From Haplosporangium gracile (taxonomy: Eukaryota > Mortierellomycota > Mortierellomycetes > Mortierellales > Mortierellaceae), in the NCBI GenBank assembly GCA_015499985.1, contig JAAAUF010000147.1, positions 1 to 57,943 on the forward strand: DNA of 57,943 nt, written 5' to 3'. Both the position numbers and the translations under genes were made by a program. The first letter of the stretch is position 1. Every line of letters begins with the position of its first letter. This document shows positions 49,520 to 57,943 of this stretch, piece after piece. Under the pieces are notes generated by a model that saw only the letters and a list, made by a program, of their open reading frames with translations, made no database searches and was not told the origin of the DNA.

Positions 49520-51338
49520 ATGAACCCACTTAATGTCAGACGCGTATTCGTCTACGACAAGATCATCAATTGGTTCCCTGGACACATGGCAAAGGGTCTC
49601 CGCCTGATCACAGAAAAGCTCAATGCCGTCCAAGTCGTCGTCGAAGTGCGCGATGCAAGGATATCAACTCTAGTGTCCCTCTTTCTGTTTTCATACCTGT
49701 ACTGTGTTGCTTCAATTCAGACATGTTGCAGGGTGCTATTTGTGTCAAAAGGAGAAGGTTTTTTTATCACTTGGTGCGACCGTCTGTTACTTTGTTCTTC
49801 CTTTTTGTTGCTTGGAGCTGTCAGCAGTTCTCTATCCTTCCCACACTCATTATCATTGCCACATTTGGCTGAACTATATTATCCTTAACTCTGTCAAATC
49901 GCCACAAACAATGTTTCTTTTTCCTACTCTTTCTCTATCATTGCTTCCATACAACACATCCCCTTGTCATCTATCAATCACAAGTTTGAGCCAATAGCCC
50001 AGAAGAAGGACCGTCTCATCGTCTACAACAAGTCCGATCTAGCCCACCCCGACACAGAAGCCGTAAGCAGATCTGTTTGAACATCTGGAAGAGTCCTCGA
50101 AATGCCTATTATATATCTCCAATGTTCGACAATTCATTTTTTGCGTTTGGCGCTTCTGCAATGTGTTTTTTTTTAGGCGATCACAAAGGCATTCAAGGAA
50201 CACAAGGGTCAGGACGTTGTCTTTACCAACGCGAACGACGATGTCAATGTAAAGAGGATTATCAAGTATTTAGCCAGTATGTCTTTCGAATCGTACTCCG
50301 TCCAATGCACGTGTATGCAAACTGGCAAGGTTTTTGTTTACTTGTTGATGTTTCCTTGGTACAACGTCAATAGCGCTGAACCCACTTTTTTTCCTTCTTT
50401 ATCAACCTTCTAAATAGAAAAGGCCAAAGTGTCCGGGACAGCATCGGAAAAGGAACTGACAACAATGGTGATGGTGGTCGGCATGCCCAACGTCGGAAAG
50501 TCGTCGTTAATCAATTCCTTGCGGCGGATAGGTGTCAAGAAGGGGAAGGCCGCACCCACCGGTGCAATCCCAGGAATCACGAGGACCGTCGCAGGAACGA
50601 TCAAGGTCCTCGAGTCGCCCAAGGTCTATCTCATCGACACACCTGGAGTCATGATCCCTCACATTCCCGATCCTGTTTCTGCCATCAAAGTCGCACTCAC
50701 AGGTGTGTTTCGCATCCCTCCCACTTTGTTGTTGTCGATGGTTGTACCGAATAATTCTACCAACACGATGTTTGTCACGACGCCTCGTAGCTAATCAGCA
50801 TGATGCCTTTTTTCCTTCCTCAATGTAAGGCGCTATTTCGGACCATCTCTCTGACGAAGAGGTCATTGCGGACTACCTCCTCTTTCAACTGAACCAATCT
50901 CAGGATTACAGGTAAGAGATACGCCACCATGTTTGCAGAACTCTTCTCAAGATTCTATCACCAATGCCTAATCTAACACATAACCATACTTGGCTTGATC
51001 CTAGCTACGTTAAACTCTACAACGTCAAAGAGCCAACCGATGACATCAAGGTCTTTCTCCCACAAGTGGCCAAGTACATTGGCGCGCTCAAGAAGGGCGG
51101 CGAGTACAACCTGCCAGCAGCGGCACAGTTCTTGGTCAAACAGTATCGACTGGGCAAACTGGGCAGATTTACATTAGACGACATTCGCCCAGAAGCTCTG
51201 GAGGAGTTTTTGACAAAGGAGGCTGAGGAAACGGCGAGTCGACGACAGCAAAAGAAGGCTGACAAGATCGAAGAGCGCAAGATTAAGCGCCAGATCCAGC
51301 AGCGCAAGTGGGAAGAGCGCGAGAAGGCGAAGCTGTAG
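49520..51338 (+). CDS. MTG1: Mitochondrial ribosome-assembly GTPase MTG1 (RbgA family)
   Basis: Six exons (49520-49660, 49958-50062, 50177-50276, 50418-50702, 50830-50911, 51005-51338) encode 348 residues. It is a circularly permuted GTPase: INWFPGHMAKG at the N-terminus, VVEVRDARIPLSSINHKFE, then the G4 motif NKSD at 71-74, the P-loop GMPNVGKSS at 137-145, G2 around PGITRTV and the G3 motif DTPGV. The C-terminus is helical and highly charged. The family matures the large ribosomal subunit; MTG1 acts on the matrix side of the inner mitochondrial membrane. The first intron, 49661-49957, is the only one that begins AT and ends AC; the junction was fixed by the conserved RIPLSS motif. The other introns are GT-AG. 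It is divergent from the oxygenase. Confidence 0.92.
49661..49957 (+). other. AT-AC intron of MTG1, probably U12-type
   Basis: Intron starts ATATCAACTC directly after the codon for Arg in VRDAR and ends ACAACAC directly before ATCCCC, which encodes the Ile-Pro of the RbgA signature IPLSS. No GT-AG pair restores this conserved block. The first five bases match the minor-spliceosome donor ATATC; the following bases deviate from CCTTT. A perfect U12 branch element, TCCTTAAC, lies at 49882-49889 but about 69 bases before the acceptor, farther than usual. Confidence 0.65.
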
Positions 51339-51747
51339 TTATCTAGTTTATCAAATAGATGGTTGGTGCCATCATGGGTGTTTTGTGTGTTCGCTATTTT
51401 CAGAGGATGCTATTAGTTCATGCAACAGTCAGTGCTTTTTCTTTGCTCTGCACTATTGGTCTCTTGCCTTGTTCTTTCCTACTTCCTTTTCCTCCTCCTT
51501 CTGATTCCTGCACGCACAATAAGACGAGTAAAAAAAAACCAAAGCACACGACCACGAGCCATTCACAGTACGAGACAAGATCCCATCTTTTACATTTTTA
51601 ACCGTCGTTCCTTCGTTATTCTACTTTTTTCTTGTCTCCTCTCCTCTTTTACACTTCTTTTCCTTTTCTTCATTTGTATTTTTTCCTGTTCTCTCATTCA
51701 CTCATTCCTTCCACACTTGTCACGTCATCAACAGCTTTTTTTTAGCC
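51339..51747. other. Spacer upstream of choline kinase gene
   Basis: The 409-base spacer is strongly C/T-rich, with T-runs, and ends in a T-rich leader before the ATG at 51748. No extra gene or TATA box was recognised. Confidence 0.5.
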
Positions 51748-54015
51748 ATGTCGACGCATGCTCATCACAAACCCACAGCTGTTCCCGCCCAGTACAACGA
51801 AAACGAACCAACTCCGCCTTGTCTACATACTGATCTGCACGAGAACGACAACACAGCCAACAATAACAGTAGTGAAAACAACAATAACGAGGACGATAAC
51901 TCGTTGCAAGTCGATACCTCGTGGCACCAACAACCCGTCCGTCTCCCAACCTACACCCCTTCCTCTGCCGCCAAGGAGGCCGGTCGGGACTCACTCCCCA
52001 CCACACCTGTCGACGACCCCATCTACCTCGCCGGATCGGACAAGCATTTCGGCTTCTCCTCCAGACACTCGAGGGCATCATCCATTTTTCCTTGGCGGAA
52101 GCACAAGCCTGCCGTCTCTCACCAATATGCACCCCATCGACCCCCGCTCTCGAAGCGATCGAGCCTTGCAGGTCTCAAAGTCATGCCTGTCGTTAACGCG
52201 GATCCTGTCAAACATATGGAGAATGAAGAACTGGATCTCCTGTAACGTCTCTTTTTTCCTTGTTTTGAATGCATGCATGATTCCCTTTTTTTTGTTTTCT
52301 TTGTTTTGTTATTGTTTCTTTACTTTGCCCAACTTAATCCCCCACCAACGCAAACTTTAAATTAATACCGTAGTCCACTTCACTTTTCATCATTACATAG
52401 TGCTTTGAAGGGCGACCAGCTGGCAAAGCGAGTCCTGGAACTGTTGCATCTCATGGATGTGGAGGACTGGTCAGAGGTACGGGATTACCACCAACTCAAG
52501 CTGGACCGTATCAGTGGCGCCATGACCAACTGTATCTTCCTCGTTTCTGGTCCTCCTCGCTCCCAGTCTGCAGTCTCATCACAGGAAGAGGAGGGGTCTT
52601 CAGCAGAAGCGATATTGGCACCCACGTCGGATCCTGCTAGGCCTCGCAAGGTCTTGTTGAGAGTGTATGGTATCGGACTGGATGCACTTTTCTCACGCGA
52701 GAAGGAGCTGTACTGGTTACGGAACCTGTCAACCATGGATATCGGACCATCACTCCTGGGAATCTTCAAGAACGGACGGTTTGAGCAATATGTAGAATCG
52801 ACCACATTGACCAAGGAAGATATTCGGAACCCGAGGACGTCAAGACATATCGCTCATCGTATGTGTGAGCTCCACAACATCGTTAACGTCTTCCCGCCAC
52901 CCGAGGGAACCATCCCGCAGTCGCAGGAAAACATTGTCCGGTGGATCCCTCTTGCCAAGGATGCGATCGAGAAGATCTGTGCCAAGGATCCATGCAAGAG
53001 GACAGTCATTGATGAGTTTGACTTTAACAAGCTGATAACCGAGATCGATGAGGTTCAGAAGGAACTCATGTCTGTGCATTCACCCATTGTTTTTGCCCAC
53101 AACGACGTAAGCGTGCTCTGTGAATTTGTGTATTTGGTTCTTGTATACACTGATCCGACTCCATGGACGAACAAACAAAAGAACAATCTTTTTATAAATT
53201 TTCAATTCGATGTATTATCTACTTAGGCACAATACGGAAACATTCTGAAATCTCTGGACGAGGACGGAGAGTTGGTGGTGATTGACTTTGAGTATGCAGG
53301 CTACAACACGCGAGGATTTGATATCGGAAACCACTTTTGCGAATGGACCGCGGATTATCATTCGGAACGACCCTCGATCCTCCACCATGACAAGTACCCG
53401 ACTAAAGCCGAGCAGTTCAACTTCTTGGAGGCTTACATGGAAGCGGAGATTGCGATGTGCGGATACCACCTGACGGCGATTAACCTGGCCCAGTATACGA
53501 AACACCGTCGTCGCCGGTCGGTCACTAGGGCTATCGTTCATGGACTCAGCAATGTCGCCCTGTCTGCCATCCATGCCAAGAAGTCAATTACGAAGAGACC
53601 TTCTGTCGAACTCAGGAAGAAGGATGCTTCTGCGGCTGTAAACCCGACGGAACAACAGAGCAATACCGACAACTCAAAGGAACCGACTCCACTTATCACA
53701 CCTCTCACGTCCATTTCTACCGCTTCGTCCAAGATGCCTGGTGTCAAGGGCAAGGGCAACAGTGCGATTGAGAACGAGATTATGAACCCTATTAAGAAGG
53801 GAACTGGCCATGACAGCGGTGGTGTATCGAAGGCAGAGATATTGGACAGCATGTACAAGGAGGTCAACAAGTTTGCGTTGACGTCTCATATCATGTGGGG
53901 ACTATGGGGTTTGATTCAAGCTACTCAGAGTGAGATCGAGTTTGACTACTTTGAGTATGCGTTACAGCGCCTCTGTGAATTTAGGCGTCTTCACGAAAAG
54001 TTTATGTCTCTCTAA
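51748..54015 (+). CDS. CKI1: Choline/ethanolamine kinase
   Basis: Three exons (51748-52241, 52401-53106, 53227-54015) encode 662 residues. It phosphorylates choline or ethanolamine with ATP, the first step of the Kennedy pathway. A disordered leader of ~165 residues rich in Asn, Ser and Pro precedes the kinase fold. The nucleotide-binding part includes GAMTNCIFLVS and KVLLRVYG; the catalytic Brenner motif is VFAHNDAQYGNIL with D400 and N405; the choline-kinase motif VVIDFEYAGYNTRGFDIGNHFCEW follows, with D420. A Ser/Thr/Lys-rich insert of about 110 residues separates LAQYTKHRRRRSV from the final helix block HIMWGLWGLIQATQS. That insert and the long leader make it larger than most relatives (about 450-580). 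Choline versus ethanolamine preference cannot be read from sequence; the yeast name is given for the family. Confidence 0.92.
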
Positions 54016-54267
54016 GCGACTACATCACTTATATTAAAGAACTTAGGTCAATGGGTCAAAGGTGATGGGGCAAAGGTGATGGATCGAGAATGATAATTTA
54101 ATATCCAAGACGATTCTTCCATGATCGACGAATGAAATTGATAGTGTCGCCTTGACCAGTCATTCAATTTAGGAATGTACTACACTTTTCCTCGTTTTCA
54201 ACGTTGCACTCATCCGCTGTTAGATTCTAGTTTATGGTTTATTATACATGAATATGTGATGTTTTTT

Positions 54268-55660
54268 TTAATGGGAGATCAAGAAGGCCTTCATGTCAAA
54301 CTGCTGAACGCCATCCTCCTTAAGGACAACACCCTTTTCAGTGACAACGGCCGAGATGAGCTCTGCAGGGGTGACATCGAATGAAGGGTTCCAGACACCG
54401 ATGCCCCTTGCAGCAACAGCAATCGTCTCTGCCACCACATCCTGACCGTTGTTGTTACGAGTCTTAAAGGCAACATCGTTAGATCCCTTGGAGATCGACT
54501 CGACCTCGACAACGGGACCCCTCAACGTCGTGACCTCAACCGCAGGGCGGACTTCAATATGGATCTCTTTACCCGAAGCAATGTTCAAATCCACGGATGT
54601 TGAGGGAGCAGCGACAATAAAAGGGATATTGTGGTAGCGGGCAGTGATGGACAACTGATAGGTTCCAATCTTGTTGGCGGTATCACCGTTGGCAGCCACA
54701 CGATCGGCACCGACGACAATGGCAGCGATCTTGTCGGGATTCTGGGCCAAGAGTGCCGAGGCCATCGAGTCCGTGATGAGGGTCGAGGGAATCTTCTCGT
54801 AGACGAGCTCGTAGGCGGTTAGGCGCGAGCCCTGGTTGTAAGGGCGGGTCTCGGTGCAGTAGGCGTGTGTCAGTTTCTTTTGTCCTGCCAATGCGCGAAT
54901 GATTCCAAGAGCCGTTCCATATCCTGCAGTTGCCAACGATCTAGAAAATTAAGTAAAGAGGAGGCGGTAGCGGAAAATAAACAATTAATTACAACCCTAT
55001 GAAAATGGCGTAACATTCGACAATCATGGAACAATACCTAGTTCCCATCCTATCTTCTGGTCATCCCATGCGCACTTTTTTCACAAGCCAGGCAGTCATT
55101 CATATCTTCCATGTGCAGAACACTTACCCAGTGTTGCAGTGCGTAATAACCCGAAGGTCATCCCCTCCCTTCCAGACCTTAAGGATAAACTCTGCTCCAA
55201 ACCGTCCAATGTTCATATTATCCCTCACATCGTCCTCCAACATCTTCTCAGAAAGCTCCAGATACTTGTCAACAACATCCTGTCCCGATGCATTGGCAAC
55301 TGCACCAGCTTCACGGACTCCCTTGGCCAGCTTATGGGCAGCATCAAACAAGTTGACAGCAGTAGGACGAGAGGTCTTGAGGAACTCGAGTGATTCTTCA
55401 ATAAAGGCAACACCTCCCTGAGCGGTCGATAGACGTCCTGAGGCGATGGTTGAAGGGTTGACAAGGACGACGGCGAGGGAGAGGGCAGCAACGATTGCGA
55501 TGGCGGGTGCGCCTCGGACCTTCATGGTCTTGATCGCATCGTGGCCGAGAGCAAGGGTTGAGATGGGAATGTAGAGGGTCTCGTGGGGAAGGAGGAGCTG
55601 ATCGATGATCTCGAGGGACCCACGTTGGTAGCGGATTGCTTGCAGAGTGGCACTGGTCAT
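54268..55660 (-). CDS. MRI1: Methylthioribose-1-phosphate isomerase
   Basis: Two exons in complement order, 55660-55128 and 54940-54268, encode 401 residues, the usual family length. The enzyme converts 5-methylthioribose-1-phosphate to methylthioribulose-1-phosphate in the cytosolic methionine salvage pathway. The eIF-2B-like fold shows [20 protein letters not shown] near the N-terminus, ITHCNTG with the catalytic Cys175, [16 protein letters not shown], and [20 protein letters not shown] with the catalytic Asp257. The C-terminal [20 protein letters not shown] is also typical. The start ATG gives the canonical [18 protein letters not shown] beginning. The intron follows HCNTG in phase 2. The eIF2B regulatory subunits share the fold but lack this Cys/Asp pair, so the assignment is firm. 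Confidence 0.95.
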
Positions 55661-55939
55661 TTCTGTGCTTGTCGGAAGTAAGGGAGAAAGGTGTTCTGTT
55701 GAAAGGAAGGGTCAATGGGAAGAGAACAAGAAGAAGTTTGAACGCTTTCATACCCCTTTTGTGTTTTTTCCTGCTTGGCTTCCTCAATGACAGTCACTCG
55801 CACGTTTTTCATTGATAAGGTTTTTATTTGAAGGTAAAGGGCACTGATTTTACACAAAAGACAATACAACAACATAGTGATAACAAATGAGAAATACACA
55901 GATTAATAAAACAAGAAAAATATGCAGTGGTTAGATCGC

Positions 55940-57682
55940 CTACGGTCGGTGCATAGACGAGCCAAGGTGAGACGAGGACAAGGTCGATGATGGTGTCGAA
56001 GAAGAAGAAGAAGAAGAGGGCGCGCCACGTCGAAGCAAGGTCGTCAAATCATCAGTCTTTCCCGTCTGTGCCATTCCACTATCACGCCTCGTCCTCGTCG
56101 ACCTAGAACCCTGTGTTCCTCCCAATGCCGAATACTGGCTCATATCGATATCTTTACCTCCGCTGGGTGGTGGTGTTCTCATTCCATGCTGTCCTAAGTG
56201 GTTGCTGCCGTTGTGGTTGTTGCTGTACGCCAATTCTGGACCTGGTGCTAACAAGTTTGATGACGAAGATACTGATGCTGACATTGGTTGTGGTAGTGGA
56301 GGAGGCGTCAGATCTCGCTGATGCTGCTGGTGAGAAAATGTCTCTCCATAGGCAGATGATGCATAAGAAGGAGTAGGAGAGTACTCTTTCTTGTCGTCAT
56401 GTCCTGGCTGCGATCCAGGATAGATCATATCTGCTGTGCTGTTGTACTCTCCGCGACCTGTCAGTCCGGCGATCTTGTCCTTGCTCCGTTCAACCGAAAG
56501 TCCTGAAGGGTCCAATGATCCCTGCGTAGCCGCAGCGGCGAATCGTACTGCACGTTTGAGGGTTGGGCTAGAGCTCCGGCTATGGGTCTTGAATCGATCA
56601 AGGTGATCGCTTGAAGAGGAGGAGGAGGAGGAGGGAAAGAGTGCAGATGAGAGTGGCGATGGCGATGAAGGTTCATATAGATTGGCGTACATTTGTTTTG
56701 GTGGACGGAATGATGGGTTGGAGGATCCTCGCTGATGCGACGACAACACTGAAGATGAGGAAGGGGATGCGCCCCTATCCCTGTCTGTCAAATGGCTGGG
56801 CGTAGAAAGACTTGACATGGTAGGCGTACGATCAGGAGAGGGTGAGGTCGAGTCCATGGTTTGGAACTGAACCAAAGGTGATGATGTCATGGGCGAGTAG
56901 GGCGCAGTCCATTCGCCGAGAGGCGATTGAGTGGGGCTGCCTGAATGCATCTCCGCCAGATAATTTTGATTGAGAGTCCTAGGCGCAGGACGAGTGGGGC
57001 TCGAGAGCATCAGGATGGTTCGTGCGACTTGAGTGTCCGAAGGGGCACCGTTCTCATCATGCTCATCCTCATCCATGGGCTCGACTCTGACGGGCGACGA
57101 GTATCCAGACCAATTGTCTTGACTGGAAATGTCTCTGACAGGAGTCATATCGCGATACAATGGCTCTGGAGTACCATAGCGACTGCTGTGGGGGCTGTTG
57201 TGAGCCGAAGCAGGCTGGTTCATGTAAGGCGATGATTGTGATCCGAGGTATGGAGAAAGGTAGCCTGGCTCAGGCTTTGAGGTGGCAATTTCCATGAGCG
57301 ACTTTGCCGGGAGGAACAACTCCGAGTCCTTGAATTGGGACAGCGAGGGCATGCGGGGTCTGAACCTCTCTGGGGGTGAGGAGGAGGAAGGAGGAGGTGG
57401 TGGTGGTGCTTGGTGCATCTCAGTATCCGATGACTCTATAAACTTTTCAATTCTTGCTGGGTCAGACAGTCTCCGTTGATGGGTACTGTGTTTGACTTGC
57501 TTTCTTTCGGTTAGCAGAGGTGACGATTGGAGGGAGATCGACTGGTGGATCTGTCTGGAGGTGATGCGTGGTGAGCAGACGGGTTGGATCAGGGACTCGA
57601 CCTCCTGCAGCGTGTACTTTGTCCAACCCCGCCGGATCTTGAGGATGGCGTACTCGAGTCTTGTCCTCAGTCGTCGGGATAA
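55940..57682 (-). CDS. Ser/Pro-rich protein with Whi5/Nrm1-like motif, 5' incomplete
   Basis: The terminal exon in this model, 57682-55940, gives 580 residues to the stop; the frame opens at an acceptor (GAATAG) at 57683-57684, and the first exon could not be placed. The beginning, LSRRLRTRLEYAILKIRRGW and then TKYTLQEVESLI, resembles the short helical motif of the Whi5/Nrm1 family that binds SBF/MBF. The rest is disordered, rich in Ser and Pro, with more than twenty SP or TP sites spread over it, as expected for a CDK target of the Whi5 kind. Whi5-type proteins repress G1/S transcription until phosphorylated. The evidence is one short motif plus phosphosite density, so the identity is tentative. 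Alternatives are another disordered CDK or MAPK substrate. A Ser-run near residues 350-356 and a run near the C-terminus are low-complexity. Confidence 0.45.
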   Translation of the reverse strand, partial: LSRRLRTRLEYAILKIRRGWTKYTLQEVESLIQPVCSPRITSRQIHQSISLQSSPLLTERKQVKHSTHQRRLSDPARIEKFIESSDTEMHQAPPPPPPSSSSPPERFRPRMPSLSQFKDSELFLPAKSLMEIATSKPEPGYLSPYLGSQSSPYMNQPASAHNSPHSSRYGTPEPLYRDMTPVRDISSQDNWSGYSSPVRVEPMDEDEHDENGAPSDTQVARTILMLSSPTRPAPRTLNQNYLAEMHSGSPTQSPLGEWTAPYSPMTSSPLVQFQTMDSTSPSPDRTPTMSSLSTPSHLTDRDRGASPSSSSVLSSHQRGSSNPSFRPPKQMYANLYEPSSPSPLSSALFPSSSSSSSSDHLDRFKTHSRSSSPTLKRAVRFAAAATQGSLDPSGLSVERSKDKIAGLTGRGEYNSTADMIYPGSQPGHDDKKEYSPTPSYASSAYGETFSHQQHQRDLTPPPLPQPMSASVSSSSNLLAPGPELAYSNNHNGSNHLGQHGMRTPPPSGGKDIDMSQYSALGGTQGSRSTRTRRDSGMAQTGKTDDLTTLLRRGAPSSSSSSSTPSSTLSSSHLGSSMHRP

Positions 57683-57943
57683 CTATTCAGTTAAGCAAAA
57701 AAAAAGGGGGTGAAGGTTATGACATTTTTCCTTTTTCTCTCCTTTCGATCCGGCAGAATCTATTCCAGGCATCGTGTCGTGACTGCGTCGTCAGGATTGG
57801 TAAATGAGCACACAAGCACAAGAAAACGCCCTTTTGTCAGCGCACCAGTCAACGAGAGGGTATGTGAAAAAGAGGAGAGAGTCTCCAGAAGTGTCGGTGT
57901 AGTGGGGTGAGCGTGTCAAAGTCTGTGGAAAAATAGATGCGCA
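57683..57943. other. Right edge; probable first exon or leader of the gene at 55940
   Basis: On the minus strand an ATG near 57771 opens a short frame (MPGIDSAGSKGEKKEK), but its only nearby GT (GTCATA) is a weak donor and would leave the wrong phase for the exon at 57682. The true first exon may lie here with an unusual donor or beyond the window. No other gene was seen. Confidence 0.4.

Noticed and set aside
49661..49984. GT-AG model for the first MTG1 intron (donor 49673, acceptor before 49985)
   Set aside because: It keeps frame but removes the family signature IPLSSINHK, which is present in the DNA just before the acceptor; the donor GTGTCC is also weak.

Overview
The window reads as nuclear DNA of an early-diverging filamentous fungus. 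Its protein-coding genes are split by many short GT-AG introns, lie on both strands as monocistronic units, and are preceded by pyrimidine-rich leaders. Gene content and protein style (a USF/MITF-type bHLH factor, a LPCAT3-type MBOAT enzyme, secreted acid sphingomyelinases, a probable minor-spliceosome intron) suggest Mucoromycota/Mortierellomycota, for example a Mortierella relative. That placement is inference. All exon junctions below were derived by hand from splice signals, reading-frame continuity and family conservation; every complete model sums to a multiple of three.

Layout. 1-3.7 kb: no gene seen. 3.8-6.2 kb: two small secreted paralogues (a third lies at 26.4-26.9 kb). 6.4-12.4 kb: two minus-strand genes, a CENP-U/Ame1-like inner kinetochore protein and a DUF155/RMD1-family membrane protein. 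13.0-16.5 kb: DNA ligase I, divergent from the RMD1-type gene. 16.5-20.9 kb: gene-poor. 21.1-26.1 kb: tandem pair of secreted acid sphingomyelinase-like phosphodiesterases with saposin domains, facing the third secreted paralogue. 26.9-32.5 kb: gene-poor, repeat- and purine-rich, with an assembly gap. 32.5-34.4 kb: bHLH factor. 35.2-36.8 kb: HUT1-type ER nucleotide-sugar transporter. 38.6-40.5 kb: NADAR-domain protein and nucleoredoxin-like protein. 41.4-44.6 kb: Slt2/Mpk1-type cell-wall MAP kinase. 45.2-47.1 kb: MBOAT lysophospholipid acyltransferase. 47.6-49.2 kb: 2-oxoglutarate oxygenase. 49.5-51.3 kb: mitochondrial GTPase MTG1. 51.7-54.0 kb: choline/ethanolamine kinase. 54.3-55.7 kb: methylthioribose-1-phosphate isomerase. 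55.9 kb to the right edge: a Ser/Pro-rich protein with a possible Whi5/Nrm1-type motif.

The genes do not form a metabolic cluster. Loose themes are phospholipid/sphingolipid metabolism (two sphingomyelinases, MBOAT, choline kinase), cell cycle and chromosome maintenance (ligase I, Ame1-like, Whi5-like) and the cell surface (MAP kinase, HUT1, secreted proteins). The observations most worth checking are the AT-AC intron in MTG1, the duplicated RGAG motif in the Ame1-like protein with an intron at the same place in each copy, and the three-member family of six-cysteine secreted proteins.
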